Below, in pieces: positions 49,142 to 57,457 of a DNA stretch of 64,000 bases (position 1 is its first letter; each line of letters starts with the position of its first letter). Source of the DNA: UBA6918 sp040754425 (GTDB lineage Bacteria; Pseudomonadota; Gammaproteobacteria; Burkholderiales; Thiobacillaceae). The notes beneath the pieces are model-generated. The model had not been told where the DNA came from. It worked only from the letters and a program-made list of their open reading frames with translations, and did no database searches. The stretch spans positions 1 to 64,000 of the forward strand of contig JBFMCR010000007.1 in the NCBI GenBank assembly GCA_040754425.1, in the 5' to 3' direction. The position numbers and the translations under genes are program-made.

Positions 49142-50566
49142 TTATTTCGCACTTTCTGCCGCGAGTTGCTGGCGCCATTCGCGGCGGCGTGCCTCGGCAG
49201 CGGAGAGTTCGTAGAAATTGCCGTCTCCGGCTTTGAGCCCGAGATCGATTTGTTCCAGAGCGGACGGCAGATTGCCTTGCGCTGCGAAGGCCTCGGCTTC
49301 CGCCTGGTGGCTGGCGAGTTTATGTCCGAGCATGGCATGGGCCTGGGCCAGGAGCTTCCACAGGCGGGGATCGTCAGGGCGCAGCCGGGTCTGGCTCGAA
49401 ACAAAGTCGGCAGCCTGCTGGGCCTGTCCGCCCATGAGCAGGGCGTTGCCGTAGCCGTAAACCAGCGGCAGATGCTGGGGGTAGCGGGCGAGGGCGGAGC
49501 GGTAGAGCGCCAGGGCCTGCTCGAAGTCCCCGCTTTTGGCGCTGAGTTCGGCGCGCAGATTGTATAGCATCGGTGACTCGCTGGTTTTCATGGCCTGCGC
49601 GACCTCCTTTTCGGCATCGGCAAGCCTGTTTTGCCGTGCCAGCGCCAAGGCCAGGCCGTAACGCCCGGCCGCTTCGAGCGGCGTTTTCCTGTTTTGCACC
49701 AGGTCGCGCAGACGGGCGACGGCTTCGTCGGCGGTACCGTCCATGGCCGCAAGGCGTGCGCGCACGAAATGAAATTCGTCGGAGTCGCGCACCTGTTTGT
49801 AAGGCAGCCGTTCCACCCGGCTGTCGATGTCGGCTACGCGCTGGCTGCTGAGCGGGTGGGTGCGCAGGTAATCCGGCGCATTGTTGTCGTAAAGCCGGTT
49901 AGTGCGCTGCAGGCGGTTGAAGAAGCTGGACATGCCGCGCGGGTCGAAATCGGCCTCGGTGAGGATGTCCAGCCCGACGCGATCGGCTTCGCGTTCGTTC
50001 TCGCGCGTGAAGTTCAGTTGGCTTTGCAGGCTCAGCGCCTGGCTGGTGGCGAGAGCGGCCGAACCGATGTTGGCATCCGAGCGTGCCGCCAGCACGGCCA
50101 CTGCCAGGGCGGCAAGCGTGGGCAGGTAATTCCTGTCCTGCTGGGCGATCATGCGCGACAGGTGTTCCTGAGATACGTGGGCGATTTCGTGCGCAAGCAC
50201 GCCGGCCAGTTCCGATTCGCTTTCGGCGGACTGGATGAGCCCGGTATGCACGCCGATATAGCCGCCGGGCAGGGCGAAGGCATTGATGGAGTGTTCGCGG
50301 ATGGCGAAAAAAGTCAGGTTGCGCCCGCCTGCCGTGCTTTCCGCCGCCAGCCGCCTGCCCAGGTTGTTCAGGTAGGCTTCGACTTCTGTATCGGCAAGGT
50401 AGAGCGGACTGGCGTAAATGTCGCGCATGATGGAGCGCGCGATGTCCTTTTCCTGCCTGTCGGACAGGTATTGGCGGGAGGACTCGCCCAAATCCGGGAG
50501 GTCGCCGGCCATACCGGATGGCATGGCCAGCAGCCCGGCGAGCAAGAGGGTTGTGATTTTTCTCAC
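49142..50566 (-). CDS. M48 family metalloprotease with TPR repeats (BepA/YfgC-like)
   Basis: 474 residues. Signal peptide, then a zinc protease with HEIAH near residue 138 and a downstream Glu in NEREADRVG near 192, followed by TPR-like helices (about 280-460). BepA-type proteins assist assembly or degradation of outer-membrane proteins. Divergent from moaC; not obviously part of the sulfur genes on either side. Confidence 0.9.
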   Translation of the reverse strand: MRKITTLLLAGLLAMPSGMAGDLPDLGESSRQYLSDRQEKDIARSIMRDIYASPLYLADTEVEAYLNNLGRRLAAESTAGGRNLTFFAIREHSINAFALPGGYIGVHTGLIQSAESESELAGVLAHEIAHVSQEHLSRMIAQQDRNYLPTLAALAVAVLAARSDANIGSAALATSQALSLQSQLNFTRENEREADRVGLDILTEADFDPRGMSSFFNRLQRTNRLYDNNAPDYLRTHPLSSQRVADIDSRVERLPYKQVRDSDEFHFVRARLAAMDGTADEAVARLRDLVQNRKTPLEAAGRYGLALALARQNRLADAEKEVAQAMKTSESPMLYNLRAELSAKSGDFEQALALYRSALARYPQHLPLVYGYGNALLMGGQAQQAADFVSSQTRLRPDDPRLWKLLAQAHAMLGHKLASHQAEAEAFAAQGNLPSALEQIDLGLKAGDGNFYELSAAEARRREWRQQLAAESAK

Positions 50567-50614
50567 GATGCTAAGATGGCCCGATTCAACAAGAGTTCAG
50601 CACGGAGTGTAGCA

Positions 50615-51094
50615 ATGAGTGGAGACTTCACCCATTTCGATGAACAGGGGCGCGCGATCATGGTCGATGTCGGCGCCAAGCAGGATACGGCCAGACGTGC
50701 GGTCGCGACCGGGATCATTCGCATGGAAAAGAACACGCTGGAGATGATCGTGTCAGGTAGCGCAAAAAAGGGCGATGTTCTGGGGGTGGCGCGTGTTGCC
50801 GCGATCCAGGCGGCCAAGCGCACGTCCGAACTGATTCCGCTGTGTCACCCGCTGGCGCTGACGCGATTGGCGGTCGATTTCGAGCCGGACATGGGAAAAT
50901 CCTGTGTGCACTGCACGGTAACGGCTGAACTCACCGGCAAGACCGGGGTCGAAATGGAGGCACTCACCGGCGTAAGTGTGGGTTTGCTCACCATTTACGA
51001 CATGTGCAAGGCGGTGGATCGCGGCATGGTCATCGAGGGTGTGCGATTGTTGAGCAAAGAAGGCGGAAAATCGGGGCGCTGGGAGGCCTCCTGA
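50615..51094 (+). CDS. moaC: Cyclic pyranopterin monophosphate synthase MoaC
   Basis: 159 residues. Second step of molybdopterin synthesis. Family segments GRAIMVDVGAKQDTARRAVA, KKGDVLGVARVAAIQAAKRTSELIPLCHPL and GVEMEALTGVSVGLLTIYDMCKA are intact. Its position 1.5 kb before the molybdoenzyme gene soeA may be functional, though a terminator and another gene pair lie between. Confidence 0.95.
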   Translation: MSGDFTHFDEQGRAIMVDVGAKQDTARRAVATGIIRMEKNTLEMIVSGSAKKGDVLGVARVAAIQAAKRTSELIPLCHPLALTRLAVDFEPDMGKSCVHCTVTAELTGKTGVEMEALTGVSVGLLTIYDMCKAVDRGMVIEGVRLLSKEGGKSGRWEAS

Positions 51095-51121
51095 CCGCAG
51101 GGTGCATTTGACCGGTCTTCA

Positions 51122-51143
51122 CCGGCCTGCAAGCGCAGGCCGG
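51122..51143 (+). other. Intergenic hairpin after moaC
   Basis: Perfect 9-bp stem CCGGCCTGC/GCAGGCCGG with four-base loop AAGC, 27 bases after the moaC stop and 15 before the next start. No T-run follows, so it is more likely an RNA-processing or translational element than a terminator. Confidence 0.45.
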
Positions 51144-51158
51144 CGCGAGAACAAGAAC

Positions 51159-51875
51159 ATGAAATTCATTTTTGCTTTTGTCGGCGCTTTGCTGTTCGCG
51201 GTGCCCGCGCATGCCAAGGATGCCAGCCTTGCGCTTCCATCCGGCGAGACGCTCGTTTATTCGCGTTATCCGGCCGAAGGCGGGGATCTGCTGCTGTGGT
51301 TTGCTTCCGAGCGCGGCCTTGCGCCGATGGAGGAGCGGGCGGCACGCGATCTGGCGGCCCGCGGTACGGAAGTATGGCAGTTCGATCTGGTCAATGCGTT
51401 TTTCCTGCCGCAGACCAACACCAGCATGGACGGCATCGCCGTCAGGGACATGCAGGCAATCTTCGATGCGGCGCGCAAGACCGGCGCCAGGGTCACGGTG
51501 TATGCGGTCAATCGCGCAGCCGTGCCGGTATTGAGGGGACTGGCGGGCGGCGATGGCGTGCAGCGCATGCGCGTCCTGCTCATGCATCCGCATTTTTACT
51601 CCAGCGTGGACACGCTGGTGGGGGCGGATTATCTGTCTTTCGGGAACTTGAGCGGAGTCGATGCGATCATTCTGCAGCCGCGCCGCTCGGCCGCGACCCC
51701 TTGGGTGGACGACCGGATGGCTGCCTTGCGCAAGGAGGGCGCCAAGGTGCGGCTGCTGATGCTGGAAGGCGTGCGTGAGGGTTTCTGGGTGCGCGAAAGC
51801 GCGAACGAGTTCGAAATCGCCGAGGGCAAGCACCTGGCGGAACGTATCGCCGAGTGGGGAGGATTGTTCAAATGA
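51159..51875 (+). CDS. Exported protein of unknown function paired with a TlpA-like thioredoxin
   Basis: 238 residues with signal peptide (FVGALLFAVPAHA). The mature part looks like an alpha/beta fold (DLLLWFASERG, ARVTVYAVNRAAVPVLRGL, RVLLMHPHFYSS) reminiscent of alpha/beta hydrolases, but a GxSxG nucleophile elbow is not evident. It overlaps the following TlpA-like gene. I cannot assign a function; a role as substrate or partner of the thioredoxin is only suggested by the coupling. Confidence 0.7.
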   Translation: MKFIFAFVGALLFAVPAHAKDASLALPSGETLVYSRYPAEGGDLLLWFASERGLAPMEERAARDLAARGTEVWQFDLVNAFFLPQTNTSMDGIAVRDMQAIFDAARKTGARVTVYAVNRAAVPVLRGLAGGDGVQRMRVLLMHPHFYSSVDTLVGADYLSFGNLSGVDAIILQPRRSAATPWVDDRMAALRKEGAKVRLLMLEGVREGFWVRESANEFEIAEGKHLAERIAEWGGLFK

Positions 51876-52375
51876 TGACGCGTCGACTGTATTGGCTGTT
51901 GCCCTTGCTGGCGTTGCTGGCCTCAGGCGCCCAGGCGGCGGAGTTTATCAAGGTGGACGGCGTGTCGCCGCCGCCTTTGGCGCTCAGGGATATCGCGGGG
52001 AAAAGCCACTCGCTTGCCGCTTACGGCGGCAAGGTCGTGCTGGTGAATTTCTGGGCCACTTGGTGCCCGCCTTGCCGCGAGGAAATGCCTTCCATGCAGC
52101 GGCTCAAGGAAAAGATGGCGGGCCGGCCCTTTGTCATGATCGGCGTCAACTCGGGAGAGTCGGCCGAAGACCTGGCCGAGTTCCTGAAACTCGTCAAGGT
52201 GGATTTCGATATCCTGCTCGACGGCGATGGCGCGGCGACCAAACGCTGGAAAGTGTTCGGGCTGCCCAGCAGCTTTCTCATCGACCGCCAGGGGAGGGTG
52301 CGTTATACGCTGACCGGTACCACTGAATGGGACCAGGGCGAGGCCGTGGCCCTGATCGAGGAGTTGCTCAAATAG
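51872..52375 (+). CDS. TlpA-like periplasmic thiol:disulfide oxidoreductase
   Basis: 167 residues: N-terminal signal (LYWLLPLLALLASGAQA), thioredoxin fold with active site FWATWCPPCREEMPSM and cis-Pro in GLPSSFLID. Closely resembles the protein at 19551-20087 (PSMxRLxxKM and GVNxGE are shared), so the two are paralogues. The ATG overlaps the stop of the previous gene (ATGATGA). Terminator follows at 52477. Confidence 0.88.
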   Translation: MMTRRLYWLLPLLALLASGAQAAEFIKVDGVSPPPLALRDIAGKSHSLAAYGGKVVLVNFWATWCPPCREEMPSMQRLKEKMAGRPFVMIGVNSGESAEDLAEFLKLVKVDFDILLDGDGAATKRWKVFGLPSSFLIDRQGRVRYTLTGTTEWDQGEAVALIEELLK

Positions 52376-52513
52376 ACCAAAACCTTACTGCAAATAACGA
52401 TTTAATTTGCTTGGGTATGAATTTAATTCGTTGATTGCTTAAACGAATTTGTTCAAGCAGAATAATGCCATATTCGAAACCGTTAATATTTATTGGCGGT
52501 TTTTTTATTGCCT
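52376..52513 (+). promoter_or_regulatory. A/T-rich intergenic segment with inverted repeat and terminator
   Basis: This stretch is conspicuously A/T-rich against GC-rich neighbours. It contains an 8-bp inverted repeat AATTCGTT/AACGAATT (52425-52432 and 52442-52449) of operator size. I see no good promoter boxes before soeA; TTGTTC...TATTCG around 52450-52476 is weak. Confidence 0.35.
52477..52507 (+). terminator. Intrinsic terminator after the TlpA-like gene
   Basis: Stem of 12 pairs (52477-52488 with 52491-52502, two G-U pairs) followed by T-rich TTTTTT. It insulates the exported-protein/TlpA unit from soeA, so soeA needs its own promoter. Confidence 0.7.
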
Positions 52514-52625
52514 AGCGCATCCCCGGTCGGGCTGACCGGGACTTCTTGGCCGTCAATCACACAGCTTTTCGGGCGGTGATCCACTATGCTGGACTTTTCC
52601 CGCGGAATCTTCCGGGGGATGCGCT
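52514..52625 (+). promoter_or_regulatory. Branched structured RNA leader of soeA
   Basis: An 11-bp perfect closing stem AGCGCATCCCC (52514-52524) with GGGGATGCGCT (52615-52625). Inside: hairpin CCCGGTC/GACCGGG (52522-52540, competing at its foot with the closing stem), ATCAC/GTGAT (around 52556-52580), and CGGAA/TTCCG (52602-52614). It ends 19 bases before the soeA ATG, which has no Shine-Dalgarno. I cannot match it to a known riboswitch class; it could also be a small palindromic element. Confidence 0.55.
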
Positions 52626-52644
52626 TAATTTGTCTTTATAAACC

Positions 52645-55521
52645 ATGAACGCACGCATACCGGTCGAAGATCATTCCAAACAGGAAATCAAGTATTCCAC
52701 CTGCTACATGTGCGCCTGCCGCTGCGGCATCAAGGTGACGCTGCACGAAGGCAGGGTGCGCTACATCCAGGGCAACAGGAACCACCCCACCAACCAGGGC
52801 GTGCTGTGCGCCAAGGGCTCGGCCGGCATCATGAAGCAGTATTCCAAGGCCAGGCTCAGCCAGCCCCTGATCCGCAAGCCCGGCAGCGAGCGCGGCACCG
52901 GCGAGTTCGAGGCGATCGAGTGGGATCAGGCGCTGGATATCCTCACCGAGCGCCTCGCGGAAATCCGCGCCACCGACCCGTCCAAGCTGGCCTTCTTCAC
53001 TGGCCGCGACCAGATGCAGGCACTGACCGGCCTGTGGGCGCAGCAGTTCGGCACCCCCAACTGGGCGGCGCACGGCGGCTTCTGCTCGGTCAACATGGCC
53101 GCCGCCGGTCTCTACACCATCGGTTTCTCGTTTTGGGAATTCGGTGCCCCCGACTGGGACTACGCCAAGTACTTCATCCTCTGGGGCGTGGCCGAGGACC
53201 ATTCCTCCAACCCCATCAAGATCGGCCTGGAAAAGTTGAAGCGCGGCGGCGGCAAGTTCGTGTCGGTCAACCCGGTGCGCACCGGCTATTCCGCCATCGC
53301 CGACGAATGGGTGCCGATCAGGCCGGGCATGGACGGGCTCTTCGCCATGTCCATCGTGCACGTGCTGCTTTCGCGCGAGCTCTTCGACTACGAGTTCCTC
53401 ATCAACTACACCAACGCCCCCTGGCTGGTGATTCAGAACCCCGGGCACAAGGATGACGGCCTGTTCCTGCGCGACGGGAACGGCAATCCGCAGGTGTGGG
53501 ACCTGGAAAAGGAAACCTTCGTCAGCGGCGCAGATGTGGGCATCACCCCGGCGCTGTTCGGCGACTTCGTGGCCCAGGACGGCCGCCGCCTGAAGACTGC
53601 GTTTACGCTCATGGCCGAACGCTATCTCGACGAGCGCTACGCTCCCGCCAATGTCGCCGCCGAATGCGGCGTGCCGGCCGGGACCATCGAGCGCATCGCC
53701 CTGGAAATGGCGCACGTCGCCTTCAAGGAAGCCATCGAGCTGCCCATCGAATGGACCGACGTGTGGGGACGCAAGCATGACAAGGTGATCGGTCGCCCGG
53801 TGGCGATGTATGCCATGCGCGGCATTTCCGCGCACTCCAACGGCTTCCATTCCTGCCGCGCCATCCACTTCATCCAGATGCTGCTCGGCGCGCTCGACGG
53901 CCCCGGCAACTTCCGCGCCCGCGCGCCGTACCCGAAGCCGATCCCGCCGCACCAACTGCCGGAGAACAACCTCGACATCATCAATGCGCCCAATACCGCG
54001 CTGTCGCGTCCGCCGCTGGGCTTTCCCACCAGACCGGAAGATCTGGTGATCGACGAGCACGGCAATCCGCTGCGCATCGACAAGGCCTTCTCGTGGGAGG
54101 CGCCGCTGTCCTCGCACGGCCTCATGCACATGGTGATCACCAATGCCGTCAACCACGATCCTTACGCGCTCGACACTCTGATCCTGTTCATGGCCAACAT
54201 GGCGTGGAACTCGTCCATGAATACGAAAAATATTCAGGACATGCTGCGCGAGAAGGATCCGGAAGAGCCGGGCCAGTACAAGATTCCCTTCCTGGTGGTG
54301 GTCGACGCCTTCCATTCAGAGATGGTCAACTTCGCCGATCTGGTGCTGCCCGACACGACCTACCTCGAGCGCCACGACTGCATCTCGCTCCTGGATCGTC
54401 CGATTTCAGAGCCGGACGCGGCCGCCGATGCCATCCGCTACCCGCTGGTAACGCCGGACCGCAACGTGCGGCCCTGGCAGGAAGTCATGGTGGAACTGGC
54501 TTCGCGCCTGAAGTTCCCGGCCTTCACCAAGCCCGACGGCAGCCGCAAGTTCAAGGACTACCCCGATTTCATCGTCAATTACGAGCGCTCGCCCGGCGTA
54601 GGCTTCCTCTCCGGCTGGCGCGGCAAGGATGGCGACAAGTTCCTCAAGGGCGAGCCCAATCCCAACCAGTGGCAGAAGTACATCGAGAACCAGAGCTTCT
54701 TCGCCCACCACTGGCCGGACAACCAGAAGTACATGCGCTTCGTGAACCGCGACTATCTGGAAGTGGCGGCGGATGCCGGTTTCGTCGGCAAGGTCGAGCC
54801 CATCATCATGCAGTTCTATTCCGAGCCGCTGCAGAAGTTCCGCCTCGCCGGCCAGGGCCTGTACGACGGCCCGCAGCCGAAGGACCCTGCCGACAAGGAG
54901 CGCCTCGCCAGGTATTTCGATCCGCTGCCCCTGTGGTACGAGCCGCTCGAACAGCAGCGCGTGGACGCCGGGGAATATCCCTTCTTCGCGCTGACCCAGC
55001 GCCCCATGTTCATGTACCACTCCTGGGATTCGCAGAACGTGTGGCTCAGGCAGATCATGGCCCAGAACTTCCTCTACATGAACGCGAAGAAGGCCGCCGA
55101 CATGGGGCTCAAGGATTACGACTGGGTGTGGGTGGAGTCGCACAACGGCAGGATCCGCTGCCAGTTGAAGACCATGGAAGGCACCCAGGAAGACACGGTG
55201 TGGACCTGGAACGCCATCGGCAAACAGAAGGGTACCTGGGGCCTGAAGGAAGACGCCTCCGAAGCGACCAAGGGCTTCCTGCTCAACCACCTGATTTCCG
55301 AACTCTTGCCGGAAAAGCAGGGCGAGCGCCGCCTCACCAACTCCGACCCCGTCTCCGGCCAGGCCGCTTGGTTCGACCTGCGCGTGAAAATCTACAAGGC
55401 GCAAGCGGGCGAGACCGGCAGCTGGCCGCAGTTTGACCGCGTGAAGAAGCTGCCCACCGACCATTATTCCCGTCCGGACGTGCTGCGCTATGACGCACGC
55501 CAAAGCTGCGAGAAAGACTGA
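52645..55521 (+). CDS. soeA: Sulfite dehydrogenase (quinone) molybdopterin subunit SoeA
   Basis: 958 residues, bis-MGD molybdoenzyme of the PsrA/PhsA/SoeA branch. The [4Fe-4S] motif near the N-terminus is C20-x2-C23-x3-C27-x27-C55 (TCYMCACRCGI). There is no twin-arginine signal, as expected for the cytoplasmic SoeA that oxidises sulfite to sulfate. The C-terminal MGD-binding domain includes MYHSWDSQNVW. SoeB and SoeC follow. A polysulfide reductase-type function is the main alternative, but the missing signal and the sulfur-oxidation context favour Soe. Confidence 0.9.
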   Translation: MNARIPVEDHSKQEIKYSTCYMCACRCGIKVTLHEGRVRYIQGNRNHPTNQGVLCAKGSAGIMKQYSKARLSQPLIRKPGSERGTGEFEAIEWDQALDILTERLAEIRATDPSKLAFFTGRDQMQALTGLWAQQFGTPNWAAHGGFCSVNMAAAGLYTIGFSFWEFGAPDWDYAKYFILWGVAEDHSSNPIKIGLEKLKRGGGKFVSVNPVRTGYSAIADEWVPIRPGMDGLFAMSIVHVLLSRELFDYEFLINYTNAPWLVIQNPGHKDDGLFLRDGNGNPQVWDLEKETFVSGADVGITPALFGDFVAQDGRRLKTAFTLMAERYLDERYAPANVAAECGVPAGTIERIALEMAHVAFKEAIELPIEWTDVWGRKHDKVIGRPVAMYAMRGISAHSNGFHSCRAIHFIQMLLGALDGPGNFRARAPYPKPIPPHQLPENNLDIINAPNTALSRPPLGFPTRPEDLVIDEHGNPLRIDKAFSWEAPLSSHGLMHMVITNAVNHDPYALDTLILFMANMAWNSSMNTKNIQDMLREKDPEEPGQYKIPFLVVVDAFHSEMVNFADLVLPDTTYLERHDCISLLDRPISEPDAAADAIRYPLVTPDRNVRPWQEVMVELASRLKFPAFTKPDGSRKFKDYPDFIVNYERSPGVGFLSGWRGKDGDKFLKGEPNPNQWQKYIENQSFFAHHWPDNQKYMRFVNRDYLEVAADAGFVGKVEPIIMQFYSEPLQKFRLAGQGLYDGPQPKDPADKERLARYFDPLPLWYEPLEQQRVDAGEYPFFALTQRPMFMYHSWDSQNVWLRQIMAQNFLYMNAKKAADMGLKDYDWVWVESHNGRIRCQLKTMEGTQEDTVWTWNAIGKQKGTWGLKEDASEATKGFLLNHLISELLPEKQGERRLTNSDPVSGQAAWFDLRVKIYKAQAGETGSWPQFDRVKKLPTDHYSRPDVLRYDARQSCEKD

Positions 55522-55536
55522 AAGGCATTGAACAAG

Positions 55537-55585
55537 GAGGACAAGAGGACGGGAGGAAACTCCTCATGCATTGCCTCTTGTCCTC
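55537..55585 (+). other. Nested hairpin between soeA and soeB
   Basis: GAGGACAAGAGG (55537-55548) and CCTCTTGTCCTC (55574-55585) form a perfect 12-bp outer stem; within the loop GGAG-GAAA-CTCC forms a GNRA tetraloop hairpin (55552-55563). No U-tract follows directly. Likely an mRNA processing or stability element in the soe message. Confidence 0.65.
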
Positions 55586-55622
55586 ATGTCCTCTTTGTTA
55601 AGGATTTGATTAGAGAATCAAG

Positions 55623-56321
55623 ATGAGACTAGGACTGGTTATCGACCTGGACGTCTGTGTGGGCTGCCATGCCTGCGCGGTGTCCTGCAAACAGTGGAAC
55701 GCCTCCGGCACCACCGGCCCGTTGACGGACTATCAACCCTATGGCGCCGAGCCTTCGGGCGTGTGGTTCAACCGCATTCGCCATTTCGAGGTGGGTACCT
55801 ACCCCAACAACAAGACCGTCAACTTCCCGATGTCGTGCATGCACTGCGAGGACGCCGACTGCGTCACCGTCTGCCCCACGGGTGCAAGCTACAAGCGCGC
55901 GGAGGACGGCATCGTGCTGGTGGACCAGGACAAGTGCATGGGTTGCAACTATTGCTCCTGGGCCTGTCCCTACGGCGCGCGCGAGCTCGACCGCGAATCC
56001 GGCACCATGAAGAAATGCACCCTGTGCGTGGACCGCATCTACGACCAGGCCATCCCCGAGGAAGAGCGCCAGCCTTCCTGCGTGCTGACCTGCCCGGCGC
56101 ACGCGCGCATGTTCGGCGACTTTGACGACCCCGATTCAGAAGTGAGCAAGGTGGTACGCGAGCGGGAGGGTTATGTGCTGATGCCTGAACTTGGTTACAA
56201 CCCTACCAACCACTACCTGCCGCCGCGCAAGCACAAGCCCATCCCTACCGACATCGGTGCGGACAAGGCGGGACTGGCCGGCAAGCTCAAGCAATTCGTC
56301 AACCGCATGGTCAAGCGTTAA
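55623..56321 (+). CDS. soeB: Sulfite dehydrogenase iron-sulfur subunit SoeB
   Basis: 232 residues with four [4Fe-4S] sites in the DmsB/PsrB pattern: CVGCHACAVSC near residue 12, CMHCEDADCVTVCPTG near 74, CMGCNYCSWACPYG near 105 and CTLCVDRIYD with CVLTCPAH near 135-160. Transfers electrons from SoeA to the membrane subunit. The stop TAA overlaps an AAGGAG ribosome site that serves a small leader ORF. Confidence 0.93.
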   Translation: MRLGLVIDLDVCVGCHACAVSCKQWNASGTTGPLTDYQPYGAEPSGVWFNRIRHFEVGTYPNNKTVNFPMSCMHCEDADCVTVCPTGASYKRAEDGIVLVDQDKCMGCNYCSWACPYGARELDRESGTMKKCTLCVDRIYDQAIPEEERQPSCVLTCPAHARMFGDFDDPDSEVSKVVREREGYVLMPELGYNPTNHYLPPRKHKPIPTDIGADKAGLAGKLKQFVNRMVKR

Positions 56322-56331
56322 GGAGTAACCC

Positions 56332-56400
56332 ATGCATCCTGCATTCTGGTTCCGGCATAACCTGAAGGTTAGCCTTCACCGAAATGCCGGATCTTGTTAA
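56332..56400 (+). CDS. Putative 22-residue leader peptide between soeB and soeC
   Basis: A short frame, MHPAFWFRHNLKVSLHRNAG plus SC, with a strong AAGGAG site seven bases before its ATG. Its first five residues (MHPAF) are the same as those of SoeC, and the 16 bases ATGCATCC-GCATT-T- match the soeC start except two positions, so it looks like a partial duplication of the gene start. Its translation would cross the left arm of the hairpin that encloses the soeC start. Confidence 0.4.
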   Translation: MHPAFWFRHNLKVSLHRNAGSC

Positions 56401-56433
56401 TTCAGGAGTTAAATAAATATGCATCCGGCATTT
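56351..56433 (+). promoter_or_regulatory. Alternative RNA structures at the soeC start
   Basis: AAATGCCGGAT (56382-56392) pairs perfectly over 11 bases with ATCCGGCATTT (56423-56433), which begins four bases into soeC. The loop holds the AGGAG site (56404-56408) and the ATG. The same left arm can instead pair with CCGGCAT (56352-56358) through ATGCCGG (56384-56390), enclosing a small GAAGG/CCTTC stem. The two folds exclude each other, as in translational attenuators. Confidence 0.5.
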
Positions 56434-57354
56434 TCCGTCATTTTCTTTACCGTGCTGTCCGGGGCCGGCTTCGGGCTCTTTGCCCTGATCTACCTGGCTG
56501 ATCTCTTCAAGCTGGGCGGCGGGCTGCCGGGCGCTTACGTGTTCTGGACCGGGGTGCTCGCCATCGTCATGGTCGGCGTGGGCCTGTTGTCCTCGACCTT
56601 CCATCTGGCCAACCCCAAGAATGCCTGGCGCGCGTTCTCGCGCTGGCGCACTTCTTGGCTGTCGCGCGAGGGTGTGCTGTCGGTTGCCTTCTACCCCTTC
56701 GCTCTGGCCTACCTGGGCCTTTACTGGCTGGACATGTGGCCGGTGGTACGCCATTTTGCAGGCGCCATCGCGACGATCCTGGCCTGGCTGACGATCTTCT
56801 CCACCGCCATGATCTACGCCAGCCTGAAGACCATCCGTCACTGGAACACCCCGCTGGTGCCTGCGGCTTATCTCTCGCTCGGCCATTTCTCCGGCGGCAT
56901 GATCCTGCTGGTGGTGGCCATGCTGGCCGGGGTGCAGACCCTGCCCTTCGTGCTGCTGTCGCTGTTCCAGCTCTTCGTCGCCGCTTTCGTGAAAGCGATC
57001 TACTACTACTGGATAGGTCGTCTGGGTGTGGGCTCCACCATCAACACCGCCACCGGGTTCACCCGTGCGCAGGTCAAGCTCCTGGATGCCGGCCATACCC
57101 ATGGCACCTTCCTCACCCAGGAGTTCGGATATGTCGTGCCGAAACTGACTGCGGTCAGCCTGCGCCTGATTTCCATGTTCCTGGCTTTCGCCGTGCCGCT
57201 GGTGCTGCTTTACTTTGCCCTGGAGTATCATGCGCCGATGCTGGGCATCGCAGCGCTGGTTTCTGTGTTTGCCGGCCTGGTGGCTGAGCGCTGGCTGTTC
57301 TTCGCGGAAGCGCGCCATGTCGTGAACCTGTACCATGGCGCCCAACGTTGTTGA
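56419..57354 (+). CDS. soeC: Sulfite dehydrogenase membrane anchor SoeC (NrfD/PsrC-DmsC family)
   Basis: 311 residues, about eight transmembrane helices. DmsC-like quinone-binding membrane subunit that passes electrons from SoeB to the quinone pool. Typical segments: VGLLSSTFHLANPKNAWRAF near residue 55, WLSREGVLS near 76. The AGGAG site is ten bases from the ATG, a longer spacing than usual, and sits in a predicted hairpin loop. Confidence 0.9.
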   Translation: MHPAFSVIFFTVLSGAGFGLFALIYLADLFKLGGGLPGAYVFWTGVLAIVMVGVGLLSSTFHLANPKNAWRAFSRWRTSWLSREGVLSVAFYPFALAYLGLYWLDMWPVVRHFAGAIATILAWLTIFSTAMIYASLKTIRHWNTPLVPAAYLSLGHFSGGMILLVVAMLAGVQTLPFVLLSLFQLFVAAFVKAIYYYWIGRLGVGSTINTATGFTRAQVKLLDAGHTHGTFLTQEFGYVVPKLTAVSLRLISMFLAFAVPLVLLYFALEYHAPMLGIAALVSVFAGLVAERWLFFAEARHVVNLYHGAQRC

Positions 57355-57390
57355 AACCGCTTAATCCCCACACCTGGCATGGCTTAAGAC

Positions 57391-57418
57391 TTGATTTTGC
57401 TGGGGATTTTGCTATATT
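57391..57418 (+). promoter_or_regulatory. Sigma-70 promoter for the rhodanese gene
   Basis: TTGATT (57391-57396), 16-base spacer, TATATT (57413-57418); initiation about 30 bases before the ATG at 57458. AATCCCCA (57363-57370) and TGGGGATT (57401-57408) form an 8-bp inverted repeat spanning the -35 region, a possible operator. Confidence 0.6.
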
Positions 57419-57457
57419 AGCGAATTCTTAATTTCGCTATTCCAGGAGCTATAGATA

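Noticed and set aside
52514..52625. Molybdenum-cofactor riboswitch before soeA
   Set aside because: The structure does not show the Moco RNA consensus as I know it; kept only as an unassigned structured leader.
52636..54315. Minus-strand open frame of 559 codons opposite soeA
   Set aside because: Shadow of soeA in GC-rich DNA; composition is His/Gly/Val-rich without domain features.
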